Below, in pieces: positions 9,712 through 19,214 of a stretch of DNA of 64,000 bases. A model generated the notes under the pieces. The model had not been told where the DNA came from. It saw only the letters and a list, made by a program, of their open reading frames with translations, and ran no database searches. Position numbers and translations under genes: made by a program. Source of the stretch: Paraburkholderia podalyriae (GTDB lineage Bacteria; Pseudomonadota; Gammaproteobacteria; Burkholderiales; Burkholderiaceae); the NCBI RefSeq assembly GCF_014397785.1, contig NZ_VZQQ01000010.1:62001-126000 (forward strand), in the 5' to 3' direction. How positions within the stretch are numbered: the stretch's first letter is position 1; each line of letters opens with the position of its first letter.

Positions 9712-9951
9712 ATGGACAATATCGAACAGCGCGTCAAGAAGATCGTCGCGGAACAACTGGGCGTTGCGGAAGCGGAAATCAAGAACGAAGCGTCGTTCGT
9801 GAACGATCTCGGCGCCGACTCGCTCGACACCGTTGAGCTCGTGATGGCCCTCGAAGACGAATTCGGCATGGAAATTCCCGATGAAGAAGCCGAGAAGATC
9901 ACCACCGTTCAGCAAGCGATCGACTACGCTCGCGCGAACGTCAAGGCCTAA
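9712..9951 (+). CDS. acpP: Acyl carrier protein
   Basis: 79 residues, strongly acidic. Ser37 in GADSLDTVE is the 4'-phosphopantetheine site, to be charged by the AcpS encoded at 26.2 kb. The start ATG at 9712 follows TTGGAGGGG by 2-7 nt; the region upstream in the same frame does not resemble ACP. It carries the growing acyl chain between all Fab enzymes of this cluster. Confidence 0.98.
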
Positions 9952-10134
9952 GGTCATTCGCGCCTGCGTTCCTGCACGGGCCGCGCATGACGACCTGCCG
10001 TGCCGCCTGCCGGTGCCAGCAGGGTCTGCGCTATTGGGCGTGTCCATCATTGGCACACCCTGCGCCGCGCCGCTTGCCACGCAGGAGCCAGCGATGTTGA
10101 CAGCGCAACTTTCCGCGCGATTGCCGACTTAAAC

Positions 10135-10179
10135 AGCCACAGGGCACACAGGGCGATTCCTGTGGCCGCTGTGGCTTTT
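10135..10179 (+). terminator. Terminator-like hairpin between acpP and fabF
   Basis: AGCCACAG (10135-10142) pairs with CTGTGGCT (10169-10176), followed by TTTT. A nested CTGTGGC at 10160-10166 could compete for the same 5' arm, so two alternative hairpins are possible. Only 31 nt separate the T-run from the fabF start. Confidence 0.5.
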
Positions 10180-10210
10180 GCGTTTGTCATCTATGAAAAA
10201 AGGGGTTACC

Positions 10211-11449
10211 GTGAGCCGCCGTCGTGTTGTTGTTACAGGCCTGGGGCTGATTTCGCCTGTTGGCAATAATGTTGCCGATGGCTGGGCCAATCTGGTCGCC
10301 GGCAAGTCTGGGATTGCCAGTATCACCAAGTTCGATGCGTCGAACTTCTCGACCCGTTTCGCCGGCGAGGTGAAGGGCTTCAATATCGAGGACTACATCC
10401 CCGGTAAGGAGGCGCGCCACATGGATACCTTCATCCATTACGGCGTGGCTGCAGGCATCCAGGCGATGCAGGACAGCGGCCTCGAAGTCACCGACGAGAA
10501 TTCGGAGCGCATTGGCGTGGTGGTCGGTTCGGGCATCGGCGGTCTACCGATGATCGAAATCACCCAAACCGAATTGCTCAATCGCGGCCCGCGTCGCATT
10601 TCGCCGTTCTTCGTGCCGGCTTCGATCATCAACATGATCTCCGGCCACTTGTCGATCAAGTTCGGCATCAAGGGCCCGAATCTGTCGATCGTCACCGCGT
10701 GTACGACCGGTCTGCACTGCATCGGCGAGGCATCGCGCCTGATCGAGTACGGCGACGCCGACGTGATGCTCGCCGGTGGCGCGGAATCGACCGTATCGCC
10801 GCTCGGTATCGGCGGCTTCGCGGCGGCACGCGCGCTGTCGCAGCGCAATGACGATCCGGCGACCGCGAGCCGTCCGTGGGACAAGGACCGTGACGGCTTC
10901 GTGCTCGGCGAAGGCGCGGGCGTGATGGTGCTCGAAGAGTACGAGCACGCGAAGGCGCGCGGGGCGAAGATCTACGCGGAAATCGGCGGCTACGGCATGA
11001 GCGGCGACGCGTATCACATGACCGCGCCGCTCGAAGACGGCGACGGCGCACGCCGCTGCATGCTCGCCGCGCTGAAGAACGCGGGCATCAACGGCGATCA
11101 GGTGAACTACCTGAACGCGCACGGCACGTCCACGCCGCTCGGCGATCTGGCGGAGACGACCGGCATCAAGCGGGCGTTCGGCGACCACGCGAAGGGCATA
11201 GTCGTCAATTCGACCAAGTCGATGACAGGCCACCTGCTGGGCGGCGCCGGCGGTCTGGAGTCTGTGTTCACGGTGCTCGCCGTGCATCACCAGGTCTCAC
11301 CTCCGACCATCAACATCTTCGACCAGGACCCGGACTGCGATCTCGATTACTGCGCGAACACCGCGCGGGACATGAAGATCGACGTTGCGCTGAAGAACTC
11401 GTTCGGGTTCGGCGGCACGAACGGCACGCTGGTGTTCAAGCGCGCCTGA
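10211..11449 (+). CDS. fabF: 3-oxoacyl-ACP synthase II
   Basis: 412 residues from a GTG start at 10211, chosen because GGGG at 10202-10205 in an A-rich context precedes it by 5 nt and the resulting N-terminus [11 protein letters not shown] matches FabF from other proteobacteria. Active site Cys164 (TACTTG), His304 (NAHGTSTP) and His341 (MTGHLLGG). FabF elongates acyl-ACP with malonyl-ACP and governs the temperature-dependent C16:1 to C18:1 step. The same frame stays open upstream through ATGs at 10178 and 10193, but these add a non-homologous tail. Confidence 0.96.
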   Translation: MSRRRVVVTGLGLISPVGNNVADGWANLVAGKSGIASITKFDASNFSTRFAGEVKGFNIEDYIPGKEARHMDTFIHYGVAAGIQAMQDSGLEVTDENSERIGVVVGSGIGGLPMIEITQTELLNRGPRRISPFFVPASIINMISGHLSIKFGIKGPNLSIVTACTTGLHCIGEASRLIEYGDADVMLAGGAESTVSPLGIGGFAAARALSQRNDDPATASRPWDKDRDGFVLGEGAGVMVLEEYEHAKARGAKIYAEIGGYGMSGDAYHMTAPLEDGDGARRCMLAALKNAGINGDQVNYLNAHGTSTPLGDLAETTGIKRAFGDHAKGIVVNSTKSMTGHLLGGAGGLESVFTVLAVHHQVSPPTINIFDQDPDCDLDYCANTARDMKIDVALKNSFGFGGTNGTLVFKRA

Positions 11450-11463
11450 TCGCCTGAGCACGG

Positions 11464-11982
11464 GTGACGCGTCCGTCCACGACGCCGGCTTCGCCGGCGC
11501 TTGTCCCCGCACCGGCAACGTCGGGCAGAGCGACGCAGCGAATTGCGCTGCGTCGCTCGGTCGCAATGCGTGCCGCATTAGGGGCGTTCGTGCTGACCGT
11601 GACGTTAGCCATCTATACCTGCGTCGCGCCCCGGTTGGGCGCGTGGCAGGCCGCTTCGTTGACGCTCGCGGTGGCAGCGCTGCTCGGACTGTGCGCGGCG
11701 AGGCATGACGCGGCGCAGCCCGTCGCGCTGCATATCGCGATGGATGAAATTTCCGCCTGGAACCGCGCGGGCGTGCTGCTCGCGCGAGGCCGCGTAGTCG
11801 GTTGCGTGCAGTGGAGCGGCCGCTTGCTGGTGCTTGCGCTCGAACCCAAGGGTGGTCGAAGGCGCGGCCTCATGCGTGCGCCGACCGGCCGCGTGCGCTC
11901 CCTGCTGCTCGCCGCCGACGCGCTGCCGCCCACGGTTTTCCGCGAACTTTCCGTGCTAGGCCGGCGCGCGGCCGGCGCTTGA
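11464..11982 (+). CDS. Small inner-membrane protein of unknown function (possibly YgfX-like)
   Basis: 172 residues if started at the GTG at 11464; an ATG at 11566 would give a 138-residue form that begins just before the first membrane segment. Two adjacent hydrophobic segments (about residues 36-52 and 57-75) are followed by a soluble domain with WNRAGVLLARGRVVGCVQWSG, LLVLALEPKGGRRRG and RSLLLAADALPPTVFRELSVLGRRAA. This two-helix-plus-beta-domain layout recalls the YgfX/CptA family, but I cannot prove membership. It sits 14 nt after fabF and 101 nt before rpoE. Confidence 0.7.
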   Translation: MTRPSTTPASPALVPAPATSGRATQRIALRRSVAMRAALGAFVLTVTLAIYTCVAPRLGAWQAASLTLAVAALLGLCAARHDAAQPVALHIAMDEISAWNRAGVLLARGRVVGCVQWSGRLLVLALEPKGGRRRGLMRAPTGRVRSLLLAADALPPTVFRELSVLGRRAAGA

Positions 11983-12018
11983 CTGTAACGACTGTAACCG
12001 CTGTTACCGTAGTAACGT
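11983..12018 (+). repeat. Four-copy 9-bp degenerate tandem array upstream of rpoE
   Basis: Successive 9-mers CTGTAACGA, CTGTAACCG, CTGTTACCG, TAGTAACGT begin right after the stop of the preceding gene. The GTAAC/GTTAC core recurs at 11985, 11994, 12003 and 12012, exactly 9 bp apart. Copies two and three also form the palindrome GTAACCGCTGTTAC. It lies about 70-100 nt before the rpoE start. Confidence 0.75.
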
Positions 12019-12028
12019 GCCCTCACGA

Positions 12029-12051
12029 GGGGGACGCTACAATGGTCCCCC
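12029..12051 (+). promoter_or_regulatory. G/C hairpin in rpoE leader
   Basis: GGGGGAC (12029-12035) pairs perfectly with GTCCCCC (12045-12051) around a 9-nt loop that contains TACAAT, a possible -10 element. It lies 33 nt before the rpoE start codon. Confidence 0.45.
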
Positions 12052-12083
12052 GCCATGCGCCCCATAGATTACGGATTTATCAG

Positions 12084-12683
12084 GTGAGCGAAAAAGAAAT
12101 AGATCAGGTGCTGGTCGAGCGCGTCCAGAAGGGCGACAAGGCCGCGTTCGAGCTTCTGGTCTCCAAATACCACCGCAAGATTCTCCGGCTGATCTCGCGT
12201 CTCGTGCGGGACCCCGCCGAAGTCGAAGACGTCGCGCAGGACGCTTTTATCAAGGCGTACCGCGCGTTGCCGCAGTTTCGCGGCGAGTCGGCGTTTTATA
12301 CGTGGTTGTACCGGATTGCGGTCAATACCGCGAAGAACTACCTTGCCACCCAAGGTCGGCGCGCGCCGACCTCGACCGAAGCGGATGCTGAAGAAGCTGA
12401 AACTTTCTCCGACGCTGACCAACTAAGGGATATCAACACGCCTGAGTCGATGTTGATGAGCAAGCAGATCGCCGAGACGGTCAATGCTGCGATGGCGGTT
12501 TTACCGGAAGAATTGCGCACCGCCATTACTCTTCGAGAAATTGAGGGTTTGAGTTACGAGGAAATCGCCGAGATGATGGGTTGCCCGATTGGCACAGTCA
12601 GATCACGAATTTTCCGCGCTCGCGAAGCCATTGCGGCAAAATTGCGACCGTTGCTTGACACACCCGAAGGCAAGCGCTGGTAG
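12084..12683 (+). CDS. rpoE: RNA polymerase sigma factor RpoE (extracytoplasmic function sigma-24)
   Basis: 199 residues from the GTG at 12084 (SEKEIDQVLVERVQKGD), the usual start in betaproteobacteria; a longer open frame upstream has no homology. Region 2 (KYHRKILRLISRLVRD, VEDVAQDAFIKAYRALPQFRG, FYTWLYRIAVNTAKNYL) and region 4 (LREIEGLSYEEIAEMMGCP followed by GTVRSRIFRAREAI) are both intact. It directs the envelope stress response and is followed by its anti-sigma genes rseA and rseB. Confidence 0.96.
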   Translation: MSEKEIDQVLVERVQKGDKAAFELLVSKYHRKILRLISRLVRDPAEVEDVAQDAFIKAYRALPQFRGESAFYTWLYRIAVNTAKNYLATQGRRAPTSTEADAEEAETFSDADQLRDINTPESMLMSKQIAETVNAAMAVLPEELRTAITLREIEGLSYEEIAEMMGCPIGTVRSRIFRAREAIAAKLRPLLDTPEGKRW

Positions 12684-12776
12684 ACATGTCTGAACGTCCA
12701 CCCGGCCTGGCGGGGCGGCGGTGCAATATCTGGAATAGTGGTGTCACTACGGGGTATTTGGAAGATGGGGAGCATC

Positions 12777-13394
12777 ATGGGGTCTGTCTCGATGCAATCG
12801 CAAGCGGGCTCGCACGGCGAGCGTCTATCCGCTTTCGTCGACGGCGAGCTGTTCGGCGAAGCGCATCTGAATCTGGGCAAATTTGTTGCGGAGCTAGACG
12901 GCGATGATCGCACCGCCTGGTCTAGCTACCACCTGATCGGCGACGCGCTGCGTTCCGACGATCTCGCGGTCAGCCCCGCAAGGAGCAGCGCATTTCTGAG
13001 CGGCTTTGCCGCGCGTCTCGAAAGCGAGCCGCATGTGCTGGCGCCAGCCGCCGCGTCCGCGTCGGTCACGCGCCGCCTGCTCGGGCTCCGCCGCCGGGTC
13101 GTGCCCGCTTTTGCCGTCGCCGCCGCCGCCGCTACCTTGACCTGGATCGTCGTGCCGCAATTGCAGGGAGTGCCGGGTGGTCCGGGGGCCCAGCTCGCTT
13201 CGCTCCAATCGCACGGCGACGCGGTGCAGCGAGTCGCCATGGCAGCGGTGCCCGCGCCGCAGGACTCCAACATCATTCGCGACGCGAGCCTTGATCAATA
13301 CCTCGAAGCTCATCAGCAATTCGCGCAACAACCGGTGATGGCAGGCTCGATGCCGGTGCTTCGCGCTGCCTCAGTCTCCACGCAGGGCCAATAG
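12777..13394 (+). CDS. rseA: Anti-sigma factor RseA (MucA)
   Basis: 205 residues. The ATG at 12777 is preferred because GGGGAG at 12767-12772 precedes it by 4 nt; ATG 12765 has its purine run too close. The N-terminal RseA domain (GERLSAFVDGELF, followed by RTAWSSYHLIGDALR) binds sigma-E in the cytoplasm. One membrane segment lies near residues 110-130 (VVPAFAVAAAAATLTWIVV), followed by a periplasmic tail that RseB protects. Regulated proteolysis of this protein frees RpoE. Confidence 0.9.
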   Translation: MGSVSMQSQAGSHGERLSAFVDGELFGEAHLNLGKFVAELDGDDRTAWSSYHLIGDALRSDDLAVSPARSSAFLSGFAARLESEPHVLAPAAASASVTRRLLGLRRRVVPAFAVAAAAATLTWIVVPQLQGVPGGPGAQLASLQSHGDAVQRVAMAAVPAPQDSNIIRDASLDQYLEAHQQFAQQPVMAGSMPVLRAASVSTQGQ

Positions 13395-13398
13395 TTTG

Positions 13399-14439
13399 AT
13401 GCAGACTCCGCGGTTCAATAAAACGACTATCTGGGGGCGGCTGCCAGCATTTCTGTTCTGCGCAGCCGTATTGTTGTCCGCCACACCGCGGGTCTTCGCA
13501 CAAGACGGGCCGGCCGTCGCCCGTCACACGGCGGCGGAACTGCTCGACCGCATCCATCAGGCCGCCCAGCAGCAGAACTACGAGGGTGCGTTCGTCTATC
13601 AGCGCGGCAATTTCGTGCAGACGTCGCGCATCGCGCATTACTCCACCCATACTGACGGCGAGTTCGAGCAACTCGAAAGCCTCGACGGCAAACCGCGCAA
13701 AATGCTGCGGCATAACGACGACATGTACACGTTCGTGCCGGAGCGGCGTATCGTCGTTCTCGAAAAGCGGCAGAACAAGGACTCGTTCCCCGCGCTGCTG
13801 TCCGTGAATGGCGAGCAGGTGCTGTCCGTCTACGAGCCGAAGATGCTTGGCGACGACCGCGTCGCGGGCGTCGACAGCCTCGTGATGGAACTCGATCCGA
13901 AAGACGCGTATCGCTTCGCGTACAAGCTATGGGCTGACAAAAAGACCGGTCTTCTGCTGCGCGCGCAGACGCTCGACCCGAGCGGCCAGGTGCTCGAGCA
14001 GCTGTCGTTTTCGCAGGTCCGCATCGGCGTGCCGGTCGACAAGGCGGGCATCGTCAACGGGATTCGCAATCTCGCGGGCTGGACAGTAGTGCGTCCGCCA
14101 GTCGAGCCGGTCGACATGGTCGCGCAGGGTTGGCAGATCACGCCGTCGGTGGCGGGCTTTCACGTGATCCGCCAGCTGCGCCGTCCAATGGCGTCGCGCG
14201 AGGCGGGGCAGCCGCCGATTCCCGTCGATCAGGCCGTGTTTTCCGATGGCTTGGCGGCGATTTCGGTGTTCGTCGAGCCGGTCGAGAACAATACGCGCAA
14301 GGAGGGAACGGGCGATAGCGGCGCGACACACGTACTGGTCAAGCGTCAGGGCGACTTCTGGATTACCCTGCTCGGGGAAGTGCCTCAAACCACATTGCAG
14401 CAGTTCGCGTCTGCCATAGAATACAAAGCTCCGAAGTAA
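13399..14439 (+). CDS. rseB: Sigma-E regulatory protein RseB (MucB)
   Basis: 346 residues with a signal peptide ending near ATPRVFA (about residue 34), so periplasmic. The MucB/RseB N-terminal lipoprotein-like sensor domain is seen in YEGAFVYQRG, VQTSRIAHY and DGEFEQLESLDGKPR; the C-terminal domain contains GWQITPSVAGFHV and LGEVPQTTLQQFASAIE. RseB binds RseA and blocks its cleavage until it senses mislocalised LPS or lipoprotein. ATG 13399 was taken over the TTG one codon upstream. Confidence 0.93.
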   Translation: MQTPRFNKTTIWGRLPAFLFCAAVLLSATPRVFAQDGPAVARHTAAELLDRIHQAAQQQNYEGAFVYQRGNFVQTSRIAHYSTHTDGEFEQLESLDGKPRKMLRHNDDMYTFVPERRIVVLEKRQNKDSFPALLSVNGEQVLSVYEPKMLGDDRVAGVDSLVMELDPKDAYRFAYKLWADKKTGLLLRAQTLDPSGQVLEQLSFSQVRIGVPVDKAGIVNGIRNLAGWTVVRPPVEPVDMVAQGWQITPSVAGFHVIRQLRRPMASREAGQPPIPVDQAVFSDGLAAISVFVEPVENNTRKEGTGDSGATHVLVKRQGDFWITLLGEVPQTTLQQFASAIEYKAPK

Positions 14440-14476
14440 CCCTTTCGAATCCTGAAATCCCTCGGCTTGCTAAGAT

Positions 14477-15988
14477 ATGACGACTTTCTCGGTGCGCAAA
14501 TTCCTCGCGGCCGTAGTGCTGGCGGCGTGTTTGCCACTTGTGCCGCACATGGCATCGGCGGCTCCCGCTGCCAATCTGCCCGACTTCACTGACCTCGTCG
14601 ACAAGGTCGGCCCGGCGGTCGTCAACATTCGTACGACAACGCGCGTGTCGAACGGCACGTCCCGCGGTGGCCTGCCGCCGGGTATGGACGACGGTGACAT
14701 GTCGGAGTTCTTCCGTCGCTTTTTCGGGATTCCGTTGCCGCAGTCGCCGAAATCACCGCACGGGGGCGATAACGGTGGTGGAGGCGGCGGTAGCGGCGGC
14801 AGCCCGGATGCGCCGGACAACGCCGATTCCGAACAGAACAGCGGGGTTGGCTCGGGCTTCATCCTGTCGACGGACGGTTACGTGATGACCAATGCGCACG
14901 TCGTCGACGACGCGGACACGATCTACGTGACGTTGACCGACAAGCGCGAATTCAAGGCGAAGCTGATCGGCGTCGATGACCGCACCGACGTCGCGGTCGT
15001 GAAGATCAACGCGTCGAACCTGCCGACTATCACGATCGGCGATTCGAACAAGGTGCGCGTGGGCGAATGGGTCGTCGCGATCGGTTCACCGTTCGGTCTC
15101 GAAAACACGGTGACGGCCGGTATCGTCAGCGCGAAGGGGCGCGACACCGGCGATTACCTGCCGTTCATCCAGACCGACGTGGCCGTCAATCCGGGTAACT
15201 CGGGCGGTCCGCTCATCAACATGCAGGGCGAGGTGATCGGCATCAACTCGCAGATCTATAGCCGCACCGGCGGTTTCATGGGCATTTCGTTTGCGATTCC
15301 GATCGACGAAGCGATGCGCGTGGCCGATCAGCTGAAGAGTTCGGGCAAAGTGGTGCGCGGCCGCATCGCGGTGGCGATCGGTGAAGTGACGAAGGACGTC
15401 GCCGATTCGCTCGGGCTGCCGAAGGCGCAGGGCGCGCTCGTCAGTAGCGTCGAGCCGGGTGGCCCGGCCGAGAAGGCCGGCGTGCAGCCGGGCGACATCA
15501 TTCTGAAGTTCAACGGCCATTCGGTCGACACCGCGACGGACCTGCCGCGCATGGTCGGCGATACGAAGCCGGGCACGAAGACGTCGATCACGATCTGGCG
15601 CAAGGGTCAAACGCGCGACCTGTCGATCACGATCGCAGAAATGCAGCCGGACAAGGTCGCGAAGGCGGATCAGAAGAAGCCGCCGGCGCCGAAGCAGCGC
15701 GCGACGAACGCGCTTGGCATCGCCGTCAGCGACATCCCCGCCGACCAGCAGAAAGCGCTGAAGATTCAGAACGGCGTGCAGGTCGACGCGGTCGATGGTC
15801 CGGCCGCGCGTGTCGGCCTGCAAAAGGGTGACATCATCTTGCGGGTCGGCGACACGGACGTGACGAGCGCGAAGCAGTTCGACGATCTGACCTCGCACCT
15901 CGATTCGCAGAAGATGGTCGCGTTGCTGGTTCGTCGTGGCGACAACACGCAGTTTGTGCCGGTCCGCCCGCGCAGCGCGCAGAAATGA
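14477..15988 (+). CDS. mucD: Do-family periplasmic serine protease (MucD/DegP-like)
   Basis: 503 residues with a signal peptide (cleavage near MASAAP, residue 28-30). Trypsin-like domain with His141 (TNAHVVDD), Asp171 (DRTDVAVV) and Ser242 (NPGNSGGPL). Two PDZ domains follow at about 285-375 and 405-495. A Gly-rich loop (about residues 96-110) lies in the LA-loop region. Degrades or refolds damaged envelope proteins. It completes the rpoE-rseA-rseB-mucD stress operon and overlaps the next gene by 4 nt. Confidence 0.95.
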   Translation: MTTFSVRKFLAAVVLAACLPLVPHMASAAPAANLPDFTDLVDKVGPAVVNIRTTTRVSNGTSRGGLPPGMDDGDMSEFFRRFFGIPLPQSPKSPHGGDNGGGGGGSGGSPDAPDNADSEQNSGVGSGFILSTDGYVMTNAHVVDDADTIYVTLTDKREFKAKLIGVDDRTDVAVVKINASNLPTITIGDSNKVRVGEWVVAIGSPFGLENTVTAGIVSAKGRDTGDYLPFIQTDVAVNPGNSGGPLINMQGEVIGINSQIYSRTGGFMGISFAIPIDEAMRVADQLKSSGKVVRGRIAVAIGEVTKDVADSLGLPKAQGALVSSVEPGGPAEKAGVQPGDIILKFNGHSVDTATDLPRMVGDTKPGTKTSITIWRKGQTRDLSITIAEMQPDKVAKADQKKPPAPKQRATNALGIAVSDIPADQQKALKIQNGVQVDAVDGPAARVGLQKGDIILRVGDTDVTSAKQFDDLTSHLDSQKMVALLVRRGDNTQFVPVRPRSAQK

Positions 15989-16257
15989 CGAAGACGGCAT
16001 CGCTGTCGCTCTATGGGCGCACGTGGTGCCATCTGTGCGAGGACATGTGCGCCGCGCTCGAGCCGTTGCTGGCGGAGTTCGGCGCGCAGTTGAAGGTGAT
16101 CGACGTCGACAGCGATCCGCTGCTCGAGGCGCGTTACGACGAGCGGGTGCCGGTGCTGGTTTGCGATGGCGTCGAACTGTGCCACTATCATCTCGACGAA
16201 GCGCGCGTGCGGGCGGCATTGGTCGCGCATGCGTCGCGTGTCGCGGCGGCATCCTGA
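15985..16257 (+). CDS. Glutaredoxin-like thioredoxin-fold protein (DUF836 family)
   Basis: 90 residues with a redox motif Cys15-His-Leu-Cys18 (WCHLCEDM), a cis-Pro in RVPVLVCDG, and a thioredoxin-fold arrangement. It matches the short glutaredoxin family (DUF836/YqjB-like) often found between mucD and lepA in betaproteobacteria. Substrate unknown. Starts inside the mucD stop (ATGA), so it is translated from the same transcript. Confidence 0.85.
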   Translation: MTKTASLSLYGRTWCHLCEDMCAALEPLLAEFGAQLKVIDVDSDPLLEARYDERVPVLVCDGVELCHYHLDEARVRAALVAHASRVAAAS

Positions 16258-16401
16258 TACGCGTGCACGGCATTGTGATTCGCGCGATCCGTGGGCGTTT
16301 TGCCCCGGCTCACCGCGATGCCCGCGGTAAATTTCCCGCATCTTCTACGCCGTCTTGCGGCCCGCGCTCTGCAAGATGCGCCGGCCGATGGGCTTTTCGG
16401 C

Positions 16402-16407
16402 TAAAAT
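16402..16407 (+). promoter_or_regulatory. Possible -10 element for the original lepA leader
   Basis: GGCTAAAATAGATAGG carries TAAAAT at 16402-16407; no good -35 is seen 16-18 bp upstream. If used, transcription would start at about 16414-16419, essentially at the left end of the group II intron. Confidence 0.35.
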
Positions 16408-17470
16408 AGATAGGTTTTGTGCGACACGCACGCTCGTGTCCGTCCGCTCCACGCTACGGAGCATCGACTGCAGTACCTTGATGAGGGTTATAGGGGAAAC
16501 CCACCATGCCCTCCGTAGGCGGTCACCTTGTGGGCCGCAATTTAAGTAGTAGATGTGTCCTCTTTTGGGCACACCTTCGTAATGAAATCGGAAGCCGGAG
16601 CGGGTAGCCGGGGACCTTATTGTATTGACCTGATTACCGTCAGGTCCCGCCCAGTCAGCGGCTTCATCTCCGCCGACTGGGCGGGATGATGTTTGCAATT
16701 CCCAGACCTTAGGGTTTGGGTTTCGTTAGAAGACACGAGCGAAAGCTCGGTGTGTCATTGTTCGGCCTCATCGGCAGCATTGATGAGTGAGTGAACCTGC
16801 TGTACGACCAGCAGTAGCCTAGGAAGACATGCGTCACTGGCTAACGGTGAGGTGTGAAGCTCTTCTGACAATGTAGCCCCCGGAAGTTCGGGCGGGCGGC
16901 CGTCGTGAGACGGTCGTTCGGCGATCCCAAGCAGCATGGGCTCAAGGAGCTAGGCTGGCTGAAACGGTCAATGTAAGTGAACTGCTGATAAACCTCGTTA
17001 CTATTGAGGAGCCAAACGCTGCTGGGCTCTAACCAAAAGGTACGTGGCTGGATAACTCGCTGGAACTTCGAGTTACGTCGTCTTCGAGCCACCGGGGAAA
17101 AGGCGGGACCTACCCCAGTCGTGTGACACACCGGGAACGTGGTAAGCCCGTATGGTTGCCTGCAACTTATCGCAGGCAGGCGGACCGTAAGGAAGGCTGT
17201 TGACCATGCGGGTATGGGAGGACGGAAAAAGCGAATGGTGTCCTGTAATGGGATGCATAGGGGTTGCAACATCACCCCACGCGAAAGCGGGCAGACTTCC
17301 GTCTGGTCTACCGTCGCAGGACGGTCGGCTATCCTCTAGCGAACATAGTGATTGCTGGCGGCTTCTTAGTCGTCAGTGTTGTTCTTCTTACCCCTCGCGG
17401 GAGCAAATCGCTCCCGCAAGGGACGTGTTGCTCTTCGCGCGGGATTCACTTAATCAAGCGGGAGAGCAGC

Positions 17471-19177
17471 ATGAGAGTATCTGTCCGAAAGGATGGATCT
17501 GCGCTTTCACACGCTCCGGACAATTGGCACGCCGTAGATTGGCGACGGGTTGAACGGAACGTGAGAGGGATGCAGATTCGAATTGCGAAGGCGACGCGGG
17601 AGGGTGACTGGCGCAGGGTGAAAACTCTGCAACGGATGCTGACCCGCACGTTGTCCGCAAAGCTGTATGCGGTACGACGTGTTACGCAGAACCAAGGTGC
17701 GCGAACGGCTGGAGTCGATCGCGAACTGTGGGATTCGCCTGAGAGCCGATGGGATGCTGTCGGCAGGTTGAAGCGGCTAGGATATAAGCCTCTGCCCTTA
17801 CGGAGAGTCTTTATCCCCAAGGCTAATGGGAAGGAACGCCCTCTGGGCATTCCGACCATGCGGGACAGGGCGATGCAAGCCTTGTATCTGCTGGCCTTGG
17901 AGCCAGTGGCAGAGTCAACGAGCGACCCGAACTCCTATGGGTTCAGGCGCAATCGCTCGACAGCCGACGCCATGTCCCAGTTGTTCCAGTGCTTGCGGCG
18001 GCCGGATTCGGCGTCATGGGTGTTGGAAGCCGACATCAAAGGATGCTTCGACCACATCAGTCACGACTGGCTGGGTACCCATGTCCCAATGGACACCGGA
18101 ATCCTTCGGAAATGGCTGAAATCCGGTCTGTTGTATCAGGGCCGGTACCAGGCGACGGAAGCCGGGACACCACAGGGGGGCATTATTTCCCCGACGTTGG
18201 CAAATATGGTGCTGAACGGGCTTGAACAGGACCTTATGGAGCACCTCGGTGCGAAATTTGGGATTGGTAGAGCCAAGAAGTTGAAAGTGCATGTGGTGCG
18301 ATACGCGGATGATTTTGTTATCACCGGTACCTCGCAAGAGGTACTGGCGGGCGAAATCAGGCCTTGGGTGGAAGCATTTCTCGCACAACGAGGATTGCGG
18401 CTATCGGAGGAAAAGACTCGGATTGTTCACATCGACGACGGCTTCGATTTCTTGGGGTGGTCTTTCCGAAAGTACTCGGGAAAGCTGCTCATCAAGCCAA
18501 GCAAGAAAAACGTGAAAACGTTTTATCGCAAGGTGGCGGAAACGATCAGCAAGAACAAGACGGTGAAGCAGGCGGATTTGATTCGCATGTTGAACCCGAT
18601 GCTGCGGGGCTGGGCGCAATATCACCACCCCGCGGTTGCCAAGCAGGCCTACAGCCGCATGGATCACTTAGTGTTTCAGCGGCTCTGGCGGTGGGCGAAA
18701 CGGCGACACGCAAACAAGAAATCTGACTGGATTAGGAAAAAGTATTTTCATCAAGTTGGAGATCGTGAATGGGTGCTTTCCACCCCCACGGTACGTAAAG
18801 ATGGTAGTTTGGGGCTGCTGGAGCTATACCACGTAAGTGGCACAGCGATCAGGCGGCACAAGAAGGTGAGGGGGGACTTTCATCCTTTTGATCCCGATTG
18901 GGAGCAATATGGCGAACAACTGAGGCAGCATTGGATGGAGCAATCCAGAAGTTACCTGAGGCAGTGGTTCAAGCTGTACACGTCGCAAGGCGGCAATTGT
19001 GCGCACTGCGACCAGGCACTAGAGTTCGACTCGGGTTGGCATGACCATCATCTGATTTATAAGGTGCATGGTGGTACTGACGCTCTGTCGAATCGCGTGC
19101 TGCTTCACCCAAATTGCCACCGGCAGGTGCATGCTGGAGGTTTGAACGTAGCTAAGCCGGTTCCGTCAAAGCCATGA
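17471..19177 (+). CDS. ltrA: Group II intron reverse transcriptase/maturase/endonuclease
   Basis: 568 residues. ATG 17471 follows GGAGAG at 17461-17466. RT blocks are present in order: RVFIPKANGKERPLGIPTM, SYGFRRNRST, LEADIKGCFDHISH, GTPQGGIISPTLANM, and the catalytic VRYADDFVITG. The maturase (X) domain follows (LIRMLNPMLRGWAQYHH). The C-terminus has an HNH endonuclease: CAHC, HDHHLIYK, and LLHPNCHRQVH. No frameshift or stop is seen, so the element may be mobile. It is encoded in domain IV and helps fold and splice the intron, then reverse transcribes it at new sites. Confidence 0.95.
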   Translation: MRVSVRKDGSALSHAPDNWHAVDWRRVERNVRGMQIRIAKATREGDWRRVKTLQRMLTRTLSAKLYAVRRVTQNQGARTAGVDRELWDSPESRWDAVGRLKRLGYKPLPLRRVFIPKANGKERPLGIPTMRDRAMQALYLLALEPVAESTSDPNSYGFRRNRSTADAMSQLFQCLRRPDSASWVLEADIKGCFDHISHDWLGTHVPMDTGILRKWLKSGLLYQGRYQATEAGTPQGGIISPTLANMVLNGLEQDLMEHLGAKFGIGRAKKLKVHVVRYADDFVITGTSQEVLAGEIRPWVEAFLAQRGLRLSEEKTRIVHIDDGFDFLGWSFRKYSGKLLIKPSKKNVKTFYRKVAETISKNKTVKQADLIRMLNPMLRGWAQYHHPAVAKQAYSRMDHLVFQRLWRWAKRRHANKKSDWIRKKYFHQVGDREWVLSTPTVRKDGSLGLLELYHVSGTAIRRHKKVRGDFHPFDPDWEQYGEQLRQHWMEQSRSYLRQWFKLYTSQGGNCAHCDQALEFDSGWHDHHLIYKVHGGTDALSNRVLLHPNCHRQVHAGGLNVAKPVPSKP

Positions 19178-19214
19178 CGGGGCTTATAAAGGGCAACCTT
19201 TAATGGTATGGCTC

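Noticed and set aside
16646..16687. The 11-bp CCCGCCCAGTC hairpin as a stand-alone terminator
   Set aside because: No T-run follows, and it lies inside the group II intron domain I region, where such stems are expected.
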